A stretch of 50,722 nt of DNA, taken from positions 1-50,722 of the forward strand of contig CAMWBY010000023.1 in NCBI GenBank assembly GCA_947172645.1, given 5' to 3'. The stretch is from an uncultured Lachnospiraceae bacterium (lineage in GTDB: Bacteria > Bacillota > Clostridia > Lachnospirales > Lachnospiraceae). Positions within the stretch are counted from its first letter, which is position 1. Each line of letters begins with the position of its first letter. The translations under genes and the position numbers were made by a program. Below, in pieces: positions 33,801 to 42,288 of the stretch. Below the pieces are notes generated by a model that saw nothing but the letters and a program-made list of their open reading frames with translations, did no database searches and was not told where the DNA came from.

Positions 33801-34043
33801 CAGGAACATTGCAAGCACAATAATCGGTTTGCCAAGATAGGAAAACTTAACCGCCAAAAGTGCTTCTTCCATTGTCCCGGCCTGCAATTCAAACAAATAT
33901 CCTGTAAAATTGACCAACAGCCCTATCATCAGAAGAAGTATTCTAATCTGCTGTCTGGACGGCCTCTGGTTCACCAGATATACCACTTCGCCACACAGCA
34001 CCAAAATTCCCACAACCTGCAAAATCACATACAAAATATACAT
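30861..34043 (-). CDS. Hybrid sensor histidine kinase with 7TM sensor, receiver and HPt domains
   Basis: 1060 aa. Order: a seven-helix membrane sensor of the HisKA_7TM type (about 1-220); a PAS-like domain (about 232-320); HisKA with TFVSNITHEIRTPMNAIVG (phospho-His358); HATPase with QVIINIVNNAIKFTEHG (N), QDTGMGIKEEDMDKLF (G1) and GTGLGLSISKQLVEMMGG (G2); a weak first receiver-like segment (LDCFFMDMQG, TIDKP); a full receiver with VLVVDDNEINLEV and acceptor Asp in IFMDHMMPVMDG; and a C-terminal HPt with EVHALKNTARMVG. Its start overlaps the stop of the GGDEF-EAL gene (TAATG), so the two are co-translated and the kinase may signal together with cyclic di-GMP turnover. Ligand unknown. Confidence 0.93.
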   Translation of the reverse strand: MYILYVILQVVGILVLCGEVVYLVNQRPSRQQIRILLLMIGLLVNFTGYLFELQAGTMEEALLAVKFSYLGKPIIVLAMFLFVMDYCKVRLPRWLPTVLCCLHVAVIFIALSCDMHTLYYNSIAYTEEGFAPHLVLGHGPVYRFYHGVLVVYIVIMVAACLNRYIHVHSESEKRRMKAFFSIIAVMLAGWAAYIADLLDGYDTTLVSYLIAVIIISVLLYKDRLLETLTMAKDQAMDELSDGLVVLDQENTMIYYNKKAGELYPLEDDGLPPEVMEELDNCIIEKKHIERDSNVYEVSSRLLTKHNVYFGKMYVFNDITDSLRYTRNAKEQAEIMKGLKERAEAANQAKSTFVSNITHEIRTPMNAIVGMTEILLREEHSAQDMGYLINIKNSGNALLNIVNDILDFSKMESGKMELIEEEYEPISMLGDLGMIFLTRIGDKDMEILFDIDEKLPKKLYGDGLRIRQVIINIVNNAIKFTEHGFVRLQIKVGRVNGDNVELLISVQDTGMGIKEEDMDKLFGSFQQVDSKRNRGKEGTGLGLSISKQLVEMMGGSIQVRSTYGEGSEFYFNIIQKKCSDEPAAQIHDEEARKNLRIGGCFGKECLWEAFRGLAEQYRISCISYEEWRKTRERLDCFFMDMQGHELLASDIDNYSNQMGELYVLCNPMLEECKAAGVTTIDKPLYSLNFCQTINHEAKYVGPVSEDYMNFTAPQAKVLVVDDNEINLEVAAGLLEPLNMQIDTADSGKRALQMAQEKKYHMIFMDHMMPVMDGIETTKRLRQMEDTYYHTVPIVALTANALMDAREKFAKAGMDDFVAKPIEMKEICKCIRKWLPEELVVLSEGEEQAAAGSQAEGGDEAPQNVPLPELPGINSADGVKYSGSEKLWYKLLGDFYKLIDAKANKIEKCLADDLIRDYTIEVHALKNTARMVGAGHLSEWFHRMEDCGNAGDVETIARETPELLKELRSYKEILRPYGEAGNQNKREASAEELTEILTKMRDAMDQFDLDGVDEAMQQLEECRIPDSCGQMMETLRVAVVDVMMEEVMTTADEMIATLGTSG

Positions 34044-36088
34044 TATGCGTCCTTCTCCACTTTCTCTTCAAACTCCGTAACAGGCATAGGCTTGGCGAAA
34101 TAAAAGCCTTGAATCATATCGCATCCCTGCCCGGCAAGAAACTCCACCTGCTCTTTCTTCTCTATTCCTTCCGCCACTACCCGCATATCCAGGCTCCGTG
34201 CAAGTCTGATAGCTTCCTTCACGATAATCTGGCCTCGTCCATCCTCGTCGCCGCGGAAAAATTCTCCATCTAATTTTAACACATCCAGCGGAATATCCTT
34301 CAACGAATTCAGGGAAGAATAGCCCGCCCCAAAGTCATCCATCGAAACGCCGAACCCATAGCCCCGAAGCTGTTTCACCGTCTCCACCAGGATATCCTTA
34401 TCATCAAAGAAAGCTCCCTCCGTCACTTCCAGTTCAATCAGCTCATGGCGCGGCCCGTAAGCATCCACCAATTGACAGATATGCTCCGCCACCCCTTCCT
34501 GTGAAAAATGCGCCCTGGATACATTGACGGACACCGGCACTGTCTTCTTGCCTTGAATCGTCCATTCCGCCAGAAGTTTCGCCACATGGGAAATCATATA
34601 GTCGTCCAGACGCGTGATAAATCCCGTCGCTTCAAAAATCGGAATAAACCCGCCCGGGGCAATTATCCCCTTCACAGGACTGTCCCAACGCACAAGAGCT
34701 TCCGCACCTACCAGTTTCCCGTTGACAGGGCTGTATTTCGGCTGTAAATACACTTGGAATTCTTCATTCCTCAGCGCTGTCTCCATGGTATCTTCCACCC
34801 AACGCTCCCACACCTGCCTGCCAAGCATCTCCTGGTCAAAAAAGCTGATTCTCCGGTCCTGTATACAATTGCTTTCCAGTCTCGCCGCATTGGCATAGGC
34901 AAATAATTGGTCAATGTCCACATCTTTTCTTGCCTGATACCACTTATTCTCCTCGGATATGTATGGCGGAATCATATGTATCCCCGCATGGAAGTGTATC
35001 TTCTGCTCGGGTTTCAGTCCGGCCAGTTCGGCAAGCAGGGAATGCATCCGCTTGCAGCAGTGCCTCTGTCGTTCTTCCTCATTCGTCCCTTCACACATAA
35101 GCAAAAGCCCGAAATCTGCACCCTCATTCCTGGCAAAAATCTCGTTCTTACGGATTCGGGCGTTCAGGAAACCGTCCATCGCCTCCAAAAGCCCCTCGCC
35201 CGCCTTCACACCATAGCAGGCGCAATAATTCTGATACCGCTCGAAATGCAGATTCACAACCGCAAACGCTTTCTTGTTATTCATCCGTCTGGTCAGGATG
35301 CGTTCCGCATAATTCTGAAAGCAAAGCCAGTTTCTGCCCCCGGTAACAGGGTCGAGATAAAACAGCAGAGTCATCTTCCGCTGCGTCACAATGGAACGGA
35401 TGGTATTGACAAACAGCAAAATGACCGGAATCAACAGCAAAACAAGGGCTATCAGGCCAAAAATACACACATAGGCAATGTCTTCCCGCTTAAATTGTAT
35501 ATTACACTTCACATACACCGCATGGTTTCGGTCCTTAAGAATCGTCCGCAGCCAATAGTCCTGCGACACAATGGTCTTCCCGAGCCACTCTCCAAGGTCT
35601 TCGCCTTCCTCACCCGGCACAAACACTTTTCCAAACACCTCTTCCGCCGGCATACAGAAAATGGTGCCGATTCCACTTTCCTGCGCAAAACAGCTCTCGC
35701 TGTCTGCCGCTGCCACAAAGCTCTGTCCCAGGGAAAACTCCAATACTTTGTTGAAATCCGGTTGGGAATCGCCTGCCTGATACACCAGATTGCCATCCCT
35801 GTCCGTAATATAGATTTCCTTGCCTTCCAGTATGTATTTGTGCATTTCATAGGCGGCCTCGTGAAGCGTGTCGCCTCCATCTATCAGGGCGTCTATCACG
35901 CCGCCTACCCGCTGCGCCTCCTCAAAATGGTGCACTACTTTGGTCCCCATAATATACAATGCAAACATCTGCAGGAAAACCAGGATTGCAACCACACACA
36001 CGATGACAAACACGACAAATACCAGAATCGGCGGCCAGATTTTCTTCCTTCTCAGTTTCTTAAATGTCTTCTCCCTCACACTGCTCAT
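34043..36088 (-). CDS. Membrane GGDEF-EAL protein, probable cyclic di-GMP phosphodiesterase
   Basis: 681 aa. Two membrane helices (about 20-45 and 205-230) bracket an extracellular sensor domain. A GGDEF-fold domain follows (about 255-400), but its signature reads EGADF (FARNEGADFGLLL), so it should not make cyclic di-GMP. The EAL domain (about 420-675) keeps its motifs: AEALVRW, PVSVNVSRAHF, ELEVTEGAF, MDDFGAGYSSLNSLKDIPLDVLKLDGEF, VVAEGIEKKEQ and QGFYFAKPM. Hydrolysis of cyclic di-GMP is therefore likely. ATG 36088 follows GGAGG (7 bp); ATG 36103 overlaps it. First gene of a two-gene operon with the hybrid kinase. Confidence 0.92.
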   Translation of the reverse strand: MSSVREKTFKKLRRKKIWPPILVFVVFVIVCVVAILVFLQMFALYIMGTKVVHHFEEAQRVGGVIDALIDGGDTLHEAAYEMHKYILEGKEIYITDRDGNLVYQAGDSQPDFNKVLEFSLGQSFVAAADSESCFAQESGIGTIFCMPAEEVFGKVFVPGEEGEDLGEWLGKTIVSQDYWLRTILKDRNHAVYVKCNIQFKREDIAYVCIFGLIALVLLLIPVILLFVNTIRSIVTQRKMTLLFYLDPVTGGRNWLCFQNYAERILTRRMNNKKAFAVVNLHFERYQNYCACYGVKAGEGLLEAMDGFLNARIRKNEIFARNEGADFGLLLMCEGTNEEERQRHCCKRMHSLLAELAGLKPEQKIHFHAGIHMIPPYISEENKWYQARKDVDIDQLFAYANAARLESNCIQDRRISFFDQEMLGRQVWERWVEDTMETALRNEEFQVYLQPKYSPVNGKLVGAEALVRWDSPVKGIIAPGGFIPIFEATGFITRLDDYMISHVAKLLAEWTIQGKKTVPVSVNVSRAHFSQEGVAEHICQLVDAYGPRHELIELEVTEGAFFDDKDILVETVKQLRGYGFGVSMDDFGAGYSSLNSLKDIPLDVLKLDGEFFRGDEDGRGQIIVKEAIRLARSLDMRVVAEGIEKKEQVEFLAGQGCDMIQGFYFAKPMPVTEFEEKVEKDA

Positions 36089-36281
36089 ACAGCATCCTCC
36101 CACCGCCGCCTTCCTTCTTCGTCTGTAACGTTTTCACAAAGCATAGATATATTTTAGCACAATATTCGGAAATTGTCTCCTGTTGCGCCACTACAAAATG
36201 GAATACTTGTAACAGTCCAACCATGCAGAATTGTTACGAATACTTGTACATGTCGCAGTTTCGCCATGGTATGGCCCGCAA

Positions 36282-37049
36282 TCAGTCAAATAAATTTACC
36301 GCCATAATCACCGCGCCCAAAACCGCAAGAACCACGCCCGTAGCCCGGTTCAGCGTAGCCGGAGCCGCCTTGTTGGCAAACTTTGCGGCAACCCTCGCCC
36401 ATAACAGAGTGGAAAGCACACAGTAGACAAGGCACAGGATATCCGGAGCCCCGCCGATGGCGAAATGGCTCGCCGCCCCTGTGAAAGCGGTAAACGTCAT
36501 AATAAACACGCTTGTCCCAACAGCCGTCTTTAGCTCATACCCCAACACGCTTGTCAGGATAAGCAGCATCATCATACCGCCGCCCGCACCGATGAAACCG
36601 CATATAAAGCCTACCGCAATACCGCATATCACCGACTGGATAAGCCTCTTTTTGCCGCTTACCCGGTTCATGGATTCTTTTGTCGTCATGACCGGCTTCA
36701 CGATAAACTTAATGCCTAGCAGAAACGTCATGCATACGGAAAAACTTCCCATCGTGGCATTGGGCACCATGCTTGCTACCCAACTCCCAAAAAGCGTGCA
36801 CAGAAGCACCGTCGCCATCATAACCAGTCCGTTACGAATATCCAAGTTCTTGTTCTTGCCATAGGTGTATGCACTTATGGCGCTCGCAAGCACATCGCTC
36901 GCCAAGGCGATGCCCACCGCCTCATAGGCCGGAAGCCCGAGAAAGGTGATGAGCATTGGGCTGATGACTGCCGCCGCGCTCATGCCCGCGAATCCCGTGC
37001 CAAGCCCCGCGCCGATTCCTGCAATAAAGCATATTAGTAATTTGTACAT
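36282..37049 (-). CDS. TSUP (TauE/SafE) family membrane permease
   Basis: 255 aa, about eight membrane helices in two halves, each with the TSUP pattern: ICFIAGIGAGLGTGFAGMSAAAVISPMLITFLGLPAYEAVGIALASDV and VICGIAVGFICGFIGAGGGMMMLLILTSVLGYELKTAVGTSVFIMTFTAFTGAASHF. The family exports sulfite, sulfoacetate or other small organic acids, or takes them up; the substrate cannot be assigned. Own transcription unit. The 36089-36281 gap before the EAL gene holds only short direct repeats of GAATACTTGTA. Confidence 0.88.
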   Translation of the reverse strand: MYKLLICFIAGIGAGLGTGFAGMSAAAVISPMLITFLGLPAYEAVGIALASDVLASAISAYTYGKNKNLDIRNGLVMMATVLLCTLFGSWVASMVPNATMGSFSVCMTFLLGIKFIVKPVMTTKESMNRVSGKKRLIQSVICGIAVGFICGFIGAGGGMMMLLILTSVLGYELKTAVGTSVFIMTFTAFTGAASHFAIGGAPDILCLVYCVLSTLLWARVAAKFANKAAPATLNRATGVVLAVLGAVIMAVNLFD

Positions 37050-37162
37050 AAAACTTCCTATCCCTTTCTAATCTACCTTCTTACATACCGCTGTACTCTG
37101 TTCTTTTTAGAACCATTTTACTCTATCGCAAACAGATATCAAGCAAATTTTACCACAAAAAT

Positions 37163-37191
37163 TTGCTTCCCCATGGCGGCTGCGGTATAAT
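37163..37191 (+). promoter_or_regulatory. Promoter of the GT-C-like gene
   Basis: TTGCTT (37163-37168), 17-bp spacer, TATAAT (37186-37191). The leader to 37342 contains a small GGCGtgaaCGCC hairpin (about 37249-37260). Confidence 0.7.
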
Positions 37192-37341
37192 TGCCATGGA
37201 GCATAGCGCATTGTTTCCCAATATTCCCTTCGGTTTTCAGTAGTTTCGGGGCGTGAACGCCTCAAAAAGGGTATTTGGTGCAATTCGCCATTACAACTTA
37301 CCGAATCATCTTTTGAAACCCTGAGCAATAAGGAAAACACC

Positions 37342-39135
37342 ATGACGGCACAAGTAAAAAACTTTCTTTCCAGCCACAGACAGAGCCTTGCAGGAATTCT
37401 TCTCATTTTCCTCTGCACCTATCTGACAGGCACACAAAGCATCGCCCTCCCCGGCGTGTACTATGATGCGGTATACCCGGATTATATCGCGGCGGTATGC
37501 GCTTTTCCAGGCATAGATAACTTTACGCAGATTACAAGGCACGCAGGGCTCCCGCTTCTCGGGAACCTTTATCATGGCACCCTGACTGCCCTTGTACAGT
37601 TTTTCGTCCTCAAATGCGCAGGTATATCCAATGTTCTCACCCTGCGGATGACAAATCTGTTCTACATCGCCGTTATCGGAAGCATCCTGTTTCTTTTTTC
37701 CAAAAAAATAAGCAGGACATACCTGCTTCCGCTGACCGGGGCGCTCCTGTGCGTGACAGCCCAGAGCGCGCTTCTTTTTTCCAGGACGCAGTATTATATC
37801 ATGCTTCCGGGCTGTATATTCTTCCTGTTGTCCTGCGGCATCCTCATAAAACAATATTGTGTGGACGGCTCCTGCCCGGAATCAAAGCTCCTCCTTGCAG
37901 GTATTTTCCAGGGGCTTGCCTTTTACGGCTATTTTACTTTTCTCCTGTTTGCCCCGGTTTCTGTCCTGATGGTTGCGTATCACGAAAAGCCCGGCAAAAA
38001 AACGTCCGGCTCTGTCATCTTCCTCTGGGGCGTCCTGACGGGCAGTGTTTTGTACTTCTTCGGCTACTTCGACTCTCTTCTCGTAAATATCCTGGGAATA
38101 TGTACGCTGACAAGGCTCCTTCTGTTTGCCGGATGTGCCGTGATGCTCCTTATCCTGGGACTGCCGGCCCTAGTCATCCTCTTCCCAAAATATGCGCCCT
38201 ACCGGCAAAAACTTGTGAAAATCTATTGTACATTGGGGATTGCCGCCGTCGTTCTTCTGCTTACCGCGCTGGCGGTTGTCCTGTGCATCATGCCGGACAA
38301 ACTTCATGCAGCCTCCGGCCTTTTTACACATACCACGGAGCGCAACGCAGGCTCCGGTCTCTTCCTGTTCTGGACGCTGCTCTATGGCCTGTTAAACAAT
38401 AACCGGCTGCAATATACTATATTTGGCGAACATCTGGACGATTTCGGCGGCATCTATCCGCTCTGCTGCATCATCGTTACGGCGATTGTATGCGCGGTAT
38501 ATTTCTACAGAAAAAAAAGACAGCCATCCACCGTTACCGGTAAGGTTATCCTCTGTCTGTATTTCTACCTCTTCGGATTTTATCTGTGCAGCCTCCCTAT
38601 CGTAAAGGGAATGCAGCCGCAGCATTTCGTGCCATTCTGTTTCCTGATGTTTATCGCCATCATCCTGGGGCTTTGCCGTATCTGCGAGCTGCTCCCCCGG
38701 CACGTCGGCACGGCACTTGCGTTACTTTTATTCCTGGCCGGAATATCCATGAATGTATGGGATAATCATATTTTTCTGAATCTCTTAGACGAGACAGGAG
38801 GACGTGGACGCTATTCTTCCGCCTACAATGATTTCGCCCGCGAAGCTTTTTGGGATGCGGAAAAGCCAAACAAAATCTATGTGTTCCCGGAATGGGGATT
38901 CTATGCAAACTTCGTATACCTGACTTCCAACCAGTGCATGGCGGTGCGGGATGCGGATATTGATACCAATCATCTGCAGGAGCTTTTAGACGACGGAAAT
39001 ACGCTTATCTTTGCGGCGGAAAATGAACAAGTGGTTGAAGAACTGCTGGGAGAATTGACCTATAACGAAGCCATAAAGAAACCGTGGCTATCGAAAGAAA
39101 AGAAACAAATATTTATCAGTGTAGAAATTCAATAG
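37342..39135 (+). CDS. Multi-pass membrane protein, possible GT-C glycosyltransferase
   Basis: 597 aa with about 12 hydrophobic helices and a C-terminal soluble part (about 500-597). After helix 1 an outer loop carries LPGVYYDAVYPDYIAA, acidic residues in the place where GT-C (PMT/ArnT-like) enzymes have catalytic Asp; the overall helix pattern and length also fit that class. GT-C enzymes use lipid-linked sugars outside the membrane. I do not recognise a specific family, and the call is structural inference only. AAGGAAAACACC precedes the ATG. It is convergent with an epimerase gene, 4 bp apart. Confidence 0.6.
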   Translation: MTAQVKNFLSSHRQSLAGILLIFLCTYLTGTQSIALPGVYYDAVYPDYIAAVCAFPGIDNFTQITRHAGLPLLGNLYHGTLTALVQFFVLKCAGISNVLTLRMTNLFYIAVIGSILFLFSKKISRTYLLPLTGALLCVTAQSALLFSRTQYYIMLPGCIFFLLSCGILIKQYCVDGSCPESKLLLAGIFQGLAFYGYFTFLLFAPVSVLMVAYHEKPGKKTSGSVIFLWGVLTGSVLYFFGYFDSLLVNILGICTLTRLLLFAGCAVMLLILGLPALVILFPKYAPYRQKLVKIYCTLGIAAVVLLLTALAVVLCIMPDKLHAASGLFTHTTERNAGSGLFLFWTLLYGLLNNNRLQYTIFGEHLDDFGGIYPLCCIIVTAIVCAVYFYRKKRQPSTVTGKVILCLYFYLFGFYLCSLPIVKGMQPQHFVPFCFLMFIAIILGLCRICELLPRHVGTALALLLFLAGISMNVWDNHIFLNLLDETGGRGRYSSAYNDFAREAFWDAEKPNKIYVFPEWGFYANFVYLTSNQCMAVRDADIDTNHLQELLDDGNTLIFAAENEQVVEELLGELTYNEAIKKPWLSKEKKQIFISVEIQ

Positions 39136-39139
39136 TGTG

Positions 39140-40009
39140 TCATTTTCCAACCTTCCGGATATAATAATCCAAAAGTTCATATATCCAGTCTTGCAGTGTG
39201 GAAAACTGAAATCCTAATGCGGCCGCTTTATCCGTATTGATACGATATCCTGATACCCCATTATAGGGAGCATTCTCTCCGGTCTTGTCGATGATTGCCT
39301 TTGCCCCTGTCTTCTTTTCAACATACGCAATGATTTCCCCTATAGAAATAGTCCCTTTTGCGCTTCCGTTAACTGCCCCTTCGGTGTCTTTATCAACCAA
39401 AAAAGCCATAAACCTGCCTGCTTCATCCGAGCGGATATATCCCATCTGGTAATCCAAGTTGTCTATATTCATCGGGAGCGATTTCATAGTATGTTCCACA
39501 TAATACAATAATCTTTCTGTATAGTCGTCTTTTCCTATTACAAAAGGATATCTCACCGCAATCCAATTTCTATCGGAATACTCCTGCCATAAAGCGCACT
39601 CAGCCTGCCGCTTTATCTCCGCATATGGAAACGCTTCTCTGTCGCACCATACCAACTTTTTTGAAAACCCATTAAAATCAGCTTCCGTCATATTTGCGTG
39701 ATTAGATTCATAAACCGCAGTGCTTGACATATGAATATACTTATCACAGTCTATGGCTTCCATTGCATACTTTATATCGTTTGAACAATAAGCAATTTTA
39801 TCAATCACCACATCGTAGTGCCTGCCGCCCAAGGCATTTCTCATACTCGTCCCATCTGTTCTTTCAATCGTAATCCGCTTTATCTTATCGCCATATCCAT
39901 CAGACGCCTTTCCTCTTGTAGCAATTGTGACCTCATGGCCCTTTGCCAACAATTCATTTACCATATGTATGCCGAAAAATCTGGTGCCTCCTATTACTAA
40001 AATATCCAA
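39140..40009 (-). CDS. NAD-dependent epimerase/dehydratase (extended SDR)
   Basis: 289 aa, start TTG 40009 with GGGAG 8 bp upstream. Rossmann start MDILVIGGTRFFGIHMVNELLAKGHEVTIATRG (GGxxFxG variant of GxxGxxG), then DVVIDKIAYCSNDI and IHMSSTAVYES. The usual YxxxK active site appears as YAEIKRQAE. The C-terminal half (YIRSDEAGRFMAFLVDKDTEGAVNGSAKGTISIGEIIAYVEKKTG) is typical for sugar-nucleotide or isoflavone-reductase-like epimerases. The substrate is not evident. It forms an operon with the upstream VOC gene (22 bp gap). Confidence 0.88.
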   Translation of the reverse strand: MDILVIGGTRFFGIHMVNELLAKGHEVTIATRGKASDGYGDKIKRITIERTDGTSMRNALGGRHYDVVIDKIAYCSNDIKYAMEAIDCDKYIHMSSTAVYESNHANMTEADFNGFSKKLVWCDREAFPYAEIKRQAECALWQEYSDRNWIAVRYPFVIGKDDYTERLLYYVEHTMKSLPMNIDNLDYQMGYIRSDEAGRFMAFLVDKDTEGAVNGSAKGTISIGEIIAYVEKKTGAKAIIDKTGENAPYNGVSGYRINTDKAAALGFQFSTLQDWIYELLDYYIRKVGK

Positions 40010-40031
40010 TTTCTTGTCTCCCTGTAAAAAA

Positions 40032-40445
40032 TTAATTTTCCGTCATAATTCCCCAACGAATTCCAAACTTATCAATAAAAACAACCCGGCAGGAACTATA
40101 GGGCGTTGCTTCCAGTTGATATATTGTCGTACTTCCTTCTTTCATGATATCATACGCTCTTTGTACTTCTTCTTTTGTATCATACATCATGGTGAGGAAA
40201 TTTGAATAACACGTTTGAAATTCAATATCCACATGGTCGCTCATGATGATTCTTTGGCTGTCCAATACAAGTTCTGAATGGTATATGTATTCTTTTTGAT
40301 TTTCTTTAAGCAACGAATTATATTGAGGGTCATTGGCTTCTCCATATGTAATCATACAACTAATCTTTCCGTCAAACGCCTTTTCATACATTTGAATTGC
40401 TTCCCGACAATTTCCTCCAAAATTTAGTGTAGGTACAATCTGCAT
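40032..40445 (-). CDS. VOC family protein (PhnB/glyoxalase-like)
   Basis: 137 aa. One VOC module pair of the PhnB/3-demethylubiquinone type: MQIVPTLNFGGNCREAIQMYEKAFDGKISCMITYGEA, then YIYHSELVLDSQRIIMSDH and a C-terminal CRVVFIDKFGIRWGIMTEN. Such proteins often act as resistance or lyase enzymes or are of unknown role. Gene ends 22 bp before the epimerase gene. Last chromosomal gene before the mobile element boundary at 40501. Confidence 0.88.
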   Translation of the reverse strand: MQIVPTLNFGGNCREAIQMYEKAFDGKISCMITYGEANDPQYNSLLKENQKEYIYHSELVLDSQRIIMSDHVDIEFQTCYSNFLTMMYDTKEEVQRAYDIMKEGSTTIYQLEATPYSSCRVVFIDKFGIRWGIMTEN

Positions 40446-40500
40446 TTTGCTCTCCTTTTATATCAGCTTCGTATTTGTATGTAGCTGTATCTATCAACAT

Positions 40501-40542
40501 TTCCGCACTCTTAAGGGTAATAGCGAGAGGGGGACTTGAACC
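40501..40542. repeat. Left boundary repeat (attL-like)
   Basis: 42 bp matching 49824-49865 with 2 mismatches; the last 24 bp (40519-40542) are identical and contain GCGAGAGGGGGACTTGAACC, the complement of a tRNA T-loop and acceptor 3' strand. Here it continues into CTCTCGC, making a GCGAGAG/CTCTCGC hairpin (40522-40549). Confidence 0.8.
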
Positions 40543-40594
40543 GCTCTCGCAAAATAAAAATCCAGTAAAGAAGGGAGGTTCAGCACATCGTCAC

Positions 40595-40620
40595 GCCTCT
40601 GTATCCAATTTGTATCCAAA
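40595..40620. repeat. Left pair of TGTATCCAA sites
   Basis: GCCTCTGTATCCAATTTGTATCCAAAA: two direct copies of TGTATCCAA. A similar pair occurs at 49757-49780, followed there by TACAGAGGC, the complement of the left flank. Likely integrase arm-binding sites. Confidence 0.6.
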
Positions 40621-40656
40621 AATGATATCATATTATACAAATAAGTTGCTGATATT

Positions 40657-41019
40657 TCATTCTTTCAGCAACTTATTCAACTTCTTATCAAAAGTTTTAA
40701 CTTCATACCCTTTAACCTTGTGATACGCATATAATATACAATCTGGAAAATCCAAATTCTGTTCTGCATAAGTTTCAATGCCAAGTTTCAGCACCTCTGG
40801 TTCTGGTGTCGTGACCTCCGATAGAAATTCGAACAGACATTGTCTAATATCCTCTCTGCCAATATGGTATACTCCCTTTAAGACATAGACCACTTCTGCA
40901 ATAATCTCTATAGTCACTTGAACAGACATATTTTTAATAATCTGCTCTGCCTCAGATGCCATGCGATCATCATCATTTAACAAATATCTTAAAATGATAT
41001 TTGTATCAAGCATTACCAT
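40657..41019 (-). CDS. PIN-domain toxin of the element
   Basis: 120 aa, PIN-fold ribonuclease toxin. Acidic residues: D5 (MVMLDTNIILRYLL), E42 (IIAEVVYVL), D93 (LDFPDCILYAYH) and D111 (TFDKKLNKL). It differs in sequence from the PIN toxin near tRNA-Thr. The start overlaps the antitoxin gene by 14 bp; ATG 41019 has GGTGG upstream, and an alternative ATG at 41013 (MLDTN) is possible. Role in element maintenance is likely. Confidence 0.87.
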   Translation of the reverse strand: MVMLDTNIILRYLLNDDDRMASEAEQIIKNMSVQVTIEIIAEVVYVLKGVYHIGREDIRQCLFEFLSEVTTPEPEVLKLGIETYAEQNLDFPDCILYAYHKVKGYEVKTFDKKLNKLLKE

Positions 41020-41245
41020 ATTTTTCTACCACCGCTTTCTCCCATGCTGATTTTTCCTGCTCTCTTAACTTCGGATCTGCGTACTTCGCCAACATACCCC
41101 TTGCTGTCTGTACACCTTTCTTTTTAGGGAGTTCTTCAACAAATTCATCTAAAATTGTGATAATCAGCTTTTGGTTTTTCTGTGCCTGCATTTTCCCTAA
41201 CGGCTGTACATTCTCTCCGTCATAATAGCCCTCTAATGCTAACAT
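41006..41245 (-). CDS. Antitoxin of the element's PIN toxin
   Basis: 79 aa. MLALEGYYDGENVQPLGKMQAQKNQKLIITILDE is the start of a frequent antitoxin family paired with PIN toxins; an acidic-basic helical tail (LREQEKSAWEKAVVEKYGNA) should bind the toxin. Overlaps the toxin by 14 bp. The DNA-binding part is not obvious. Confidence 0.82.
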   Translation of the reverse strand: MLALEGYYDGENVQPLGKMQAQKNQKLIITILDEFVEELPKKKGVQTARGMLAKYADPKLREQEKSAWEKAVVEKYGNA

Positions 41246-41339
41246 ATCTTCACCCGCCTTTAAATCAAAATATCATATTAGTATTATACCCCAATAGGAA
41301 TAAAAACCTACGTCCTACAGCTTTCCAACAAACTGGAAT

Positions 41340-41615
41340 TTATACAGGACCACATTCAGGACAAGTGATAACTCCATTATCATCACGAAGCCCCATTCCA
41401 CAATTAGGGCATCTTACAAACTCTCCATCTTCATCATAAACACCAGAGCAGTCCAGAAGTCTATGAAATTCTTTCATTTTTTCGTCCTCTACATAATCTT
41501 CATCTACTTCGTCATCAAGGATATAATCTTCACTATAAAGGAGTCCCTCACAGTAGGGACAGTGAGCATATTCAGACTCATCATAAACTTTCAAACAGAT
41601 ACCACATTGTTGCAT
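41340..41615 (-). CDS. Small protein with two zinc ribbons
   Basis: 91 aa. Four CxxC knuckles: CGIC and CPYC at the N-terminus, CPNC and CPEC at the C-terminus, separated by a very acidic linker (ILDDEVDEDYVEDEK). This suggests two rubredoxin-like zinc sites. Excellent ribosome site AAGGAGG. Function unknown; small zinc-ribbon proteins on mobile elements are often regulatory. Confidence 0.75.
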   Translation of the reverse strand: MQQCGICLKVYDESEYAHCPYCEGLLYSEDYILDDEVDEDYVEDEKMKEFHRLLDCSGVYDEDGEFVRCPNCGMGLRDDNGVITCPECGPV

Positions 41616-41688
41616 ATAAATTTCCTCCTTAAATAATTTTATACCTCAAATTCCGATTCGTCTCCTTATTTTATCACACTCCCAAGCC

Positions 41689-42288
41689 CTATATCAACCA
41701 CAATCCAGATTGCCTGCGTTTTCCTGCGTTTTCATACTCCCGCACCCGCCGATAAAAAGTAGACGGTTTTAGATCTAACTCCTTCATCGCCGCTACCCCT
41801 TTGATATCTCTAGACTTCCATCTCCCATAAACCTCTGCAAATTTTTCCCGGTTAACGGCTATCGCCTTGCGACCTTTATACTTTCCATTTTGCCTTGCAA
41901 TTTCAATCCCCTCTCTCTGACGGTCAAGCAGATACTCCCGCTCCAACTGCGCCATCGCACCGAAGATGGTCAGCATAAACTGCCCGGACGGTGTGTTGGT
42001 GTCTATGCTCTCTTTACGGGATGTGAAATCCACGCCCTTCTGCCGTAGCCGCTCCACGATCTCCAACAGGTCTTTTGTGTTCCAGGCGATGCGGGAAATG
42101 GACTCCACCACAACCACATCCCCCTCACGGACAAACCCAAGCATCTCCTCAAGCTGATCTCTGCCCTGTTGTGTCTTTCCCGATGCTTTTTCCAGAAAGA
42201 CTCTCTCTACCCCCAACTCCTCCATAAGCATTTCCTGTCTGGCGGTGTTCTGCTCCGCTGTGCTGACTCTGACGTATCCGACCTTCAC
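41689..42288 (-). CDS. Serine recombinase (resolvase/invertase family)
   Basis: 199 aa. Start GTG 42288 with GGAGG 5 bp upstream (reads VKVGYVRVSTAEQNTARQEML). The catalytic Ser is in YVRVST; then EKASGKTQQGRDQLEEMLGFVREGDVVVVESISRIAWNTKDLLEIV and FMLTIFGAMAQLEREYLLDRQREGIEIA complete the catalytic domain and helix E. A C-terminal helix-turn-helix (GVAAMKELDLKPSTFYRRVREYE) follows. All parts of a small resolvase are present. It may resolve element multimers or invert a segment; no inverted crossover sites were identified. Confidence 0.92.
   Translation of the reverse strand: MKVGYVRVSTAEQNTARQEMLMEELGVERVFLEKASGKTQQGRDQLEEMLGFVREGDVVVVESISRIAWNTKDLLEIVERLRQKGVDFTSRKESIDTNTPSGQFMLTIFGAMAQLEREYLLDRQREGIEIARQNGKYKGRKAIAVNREKFAEVYGRWKSRDIKGVAAMKELDLKPSTFYRRVREYENAGKRRQSGLWLI

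Noticed and set aside
40522..40549. Complete tRNA gene at the left element boundary
   Set aside because: Only a T-arm-like sequence and a short hairpin are present; no anticodon arm or full acceptor stem can be drawn.
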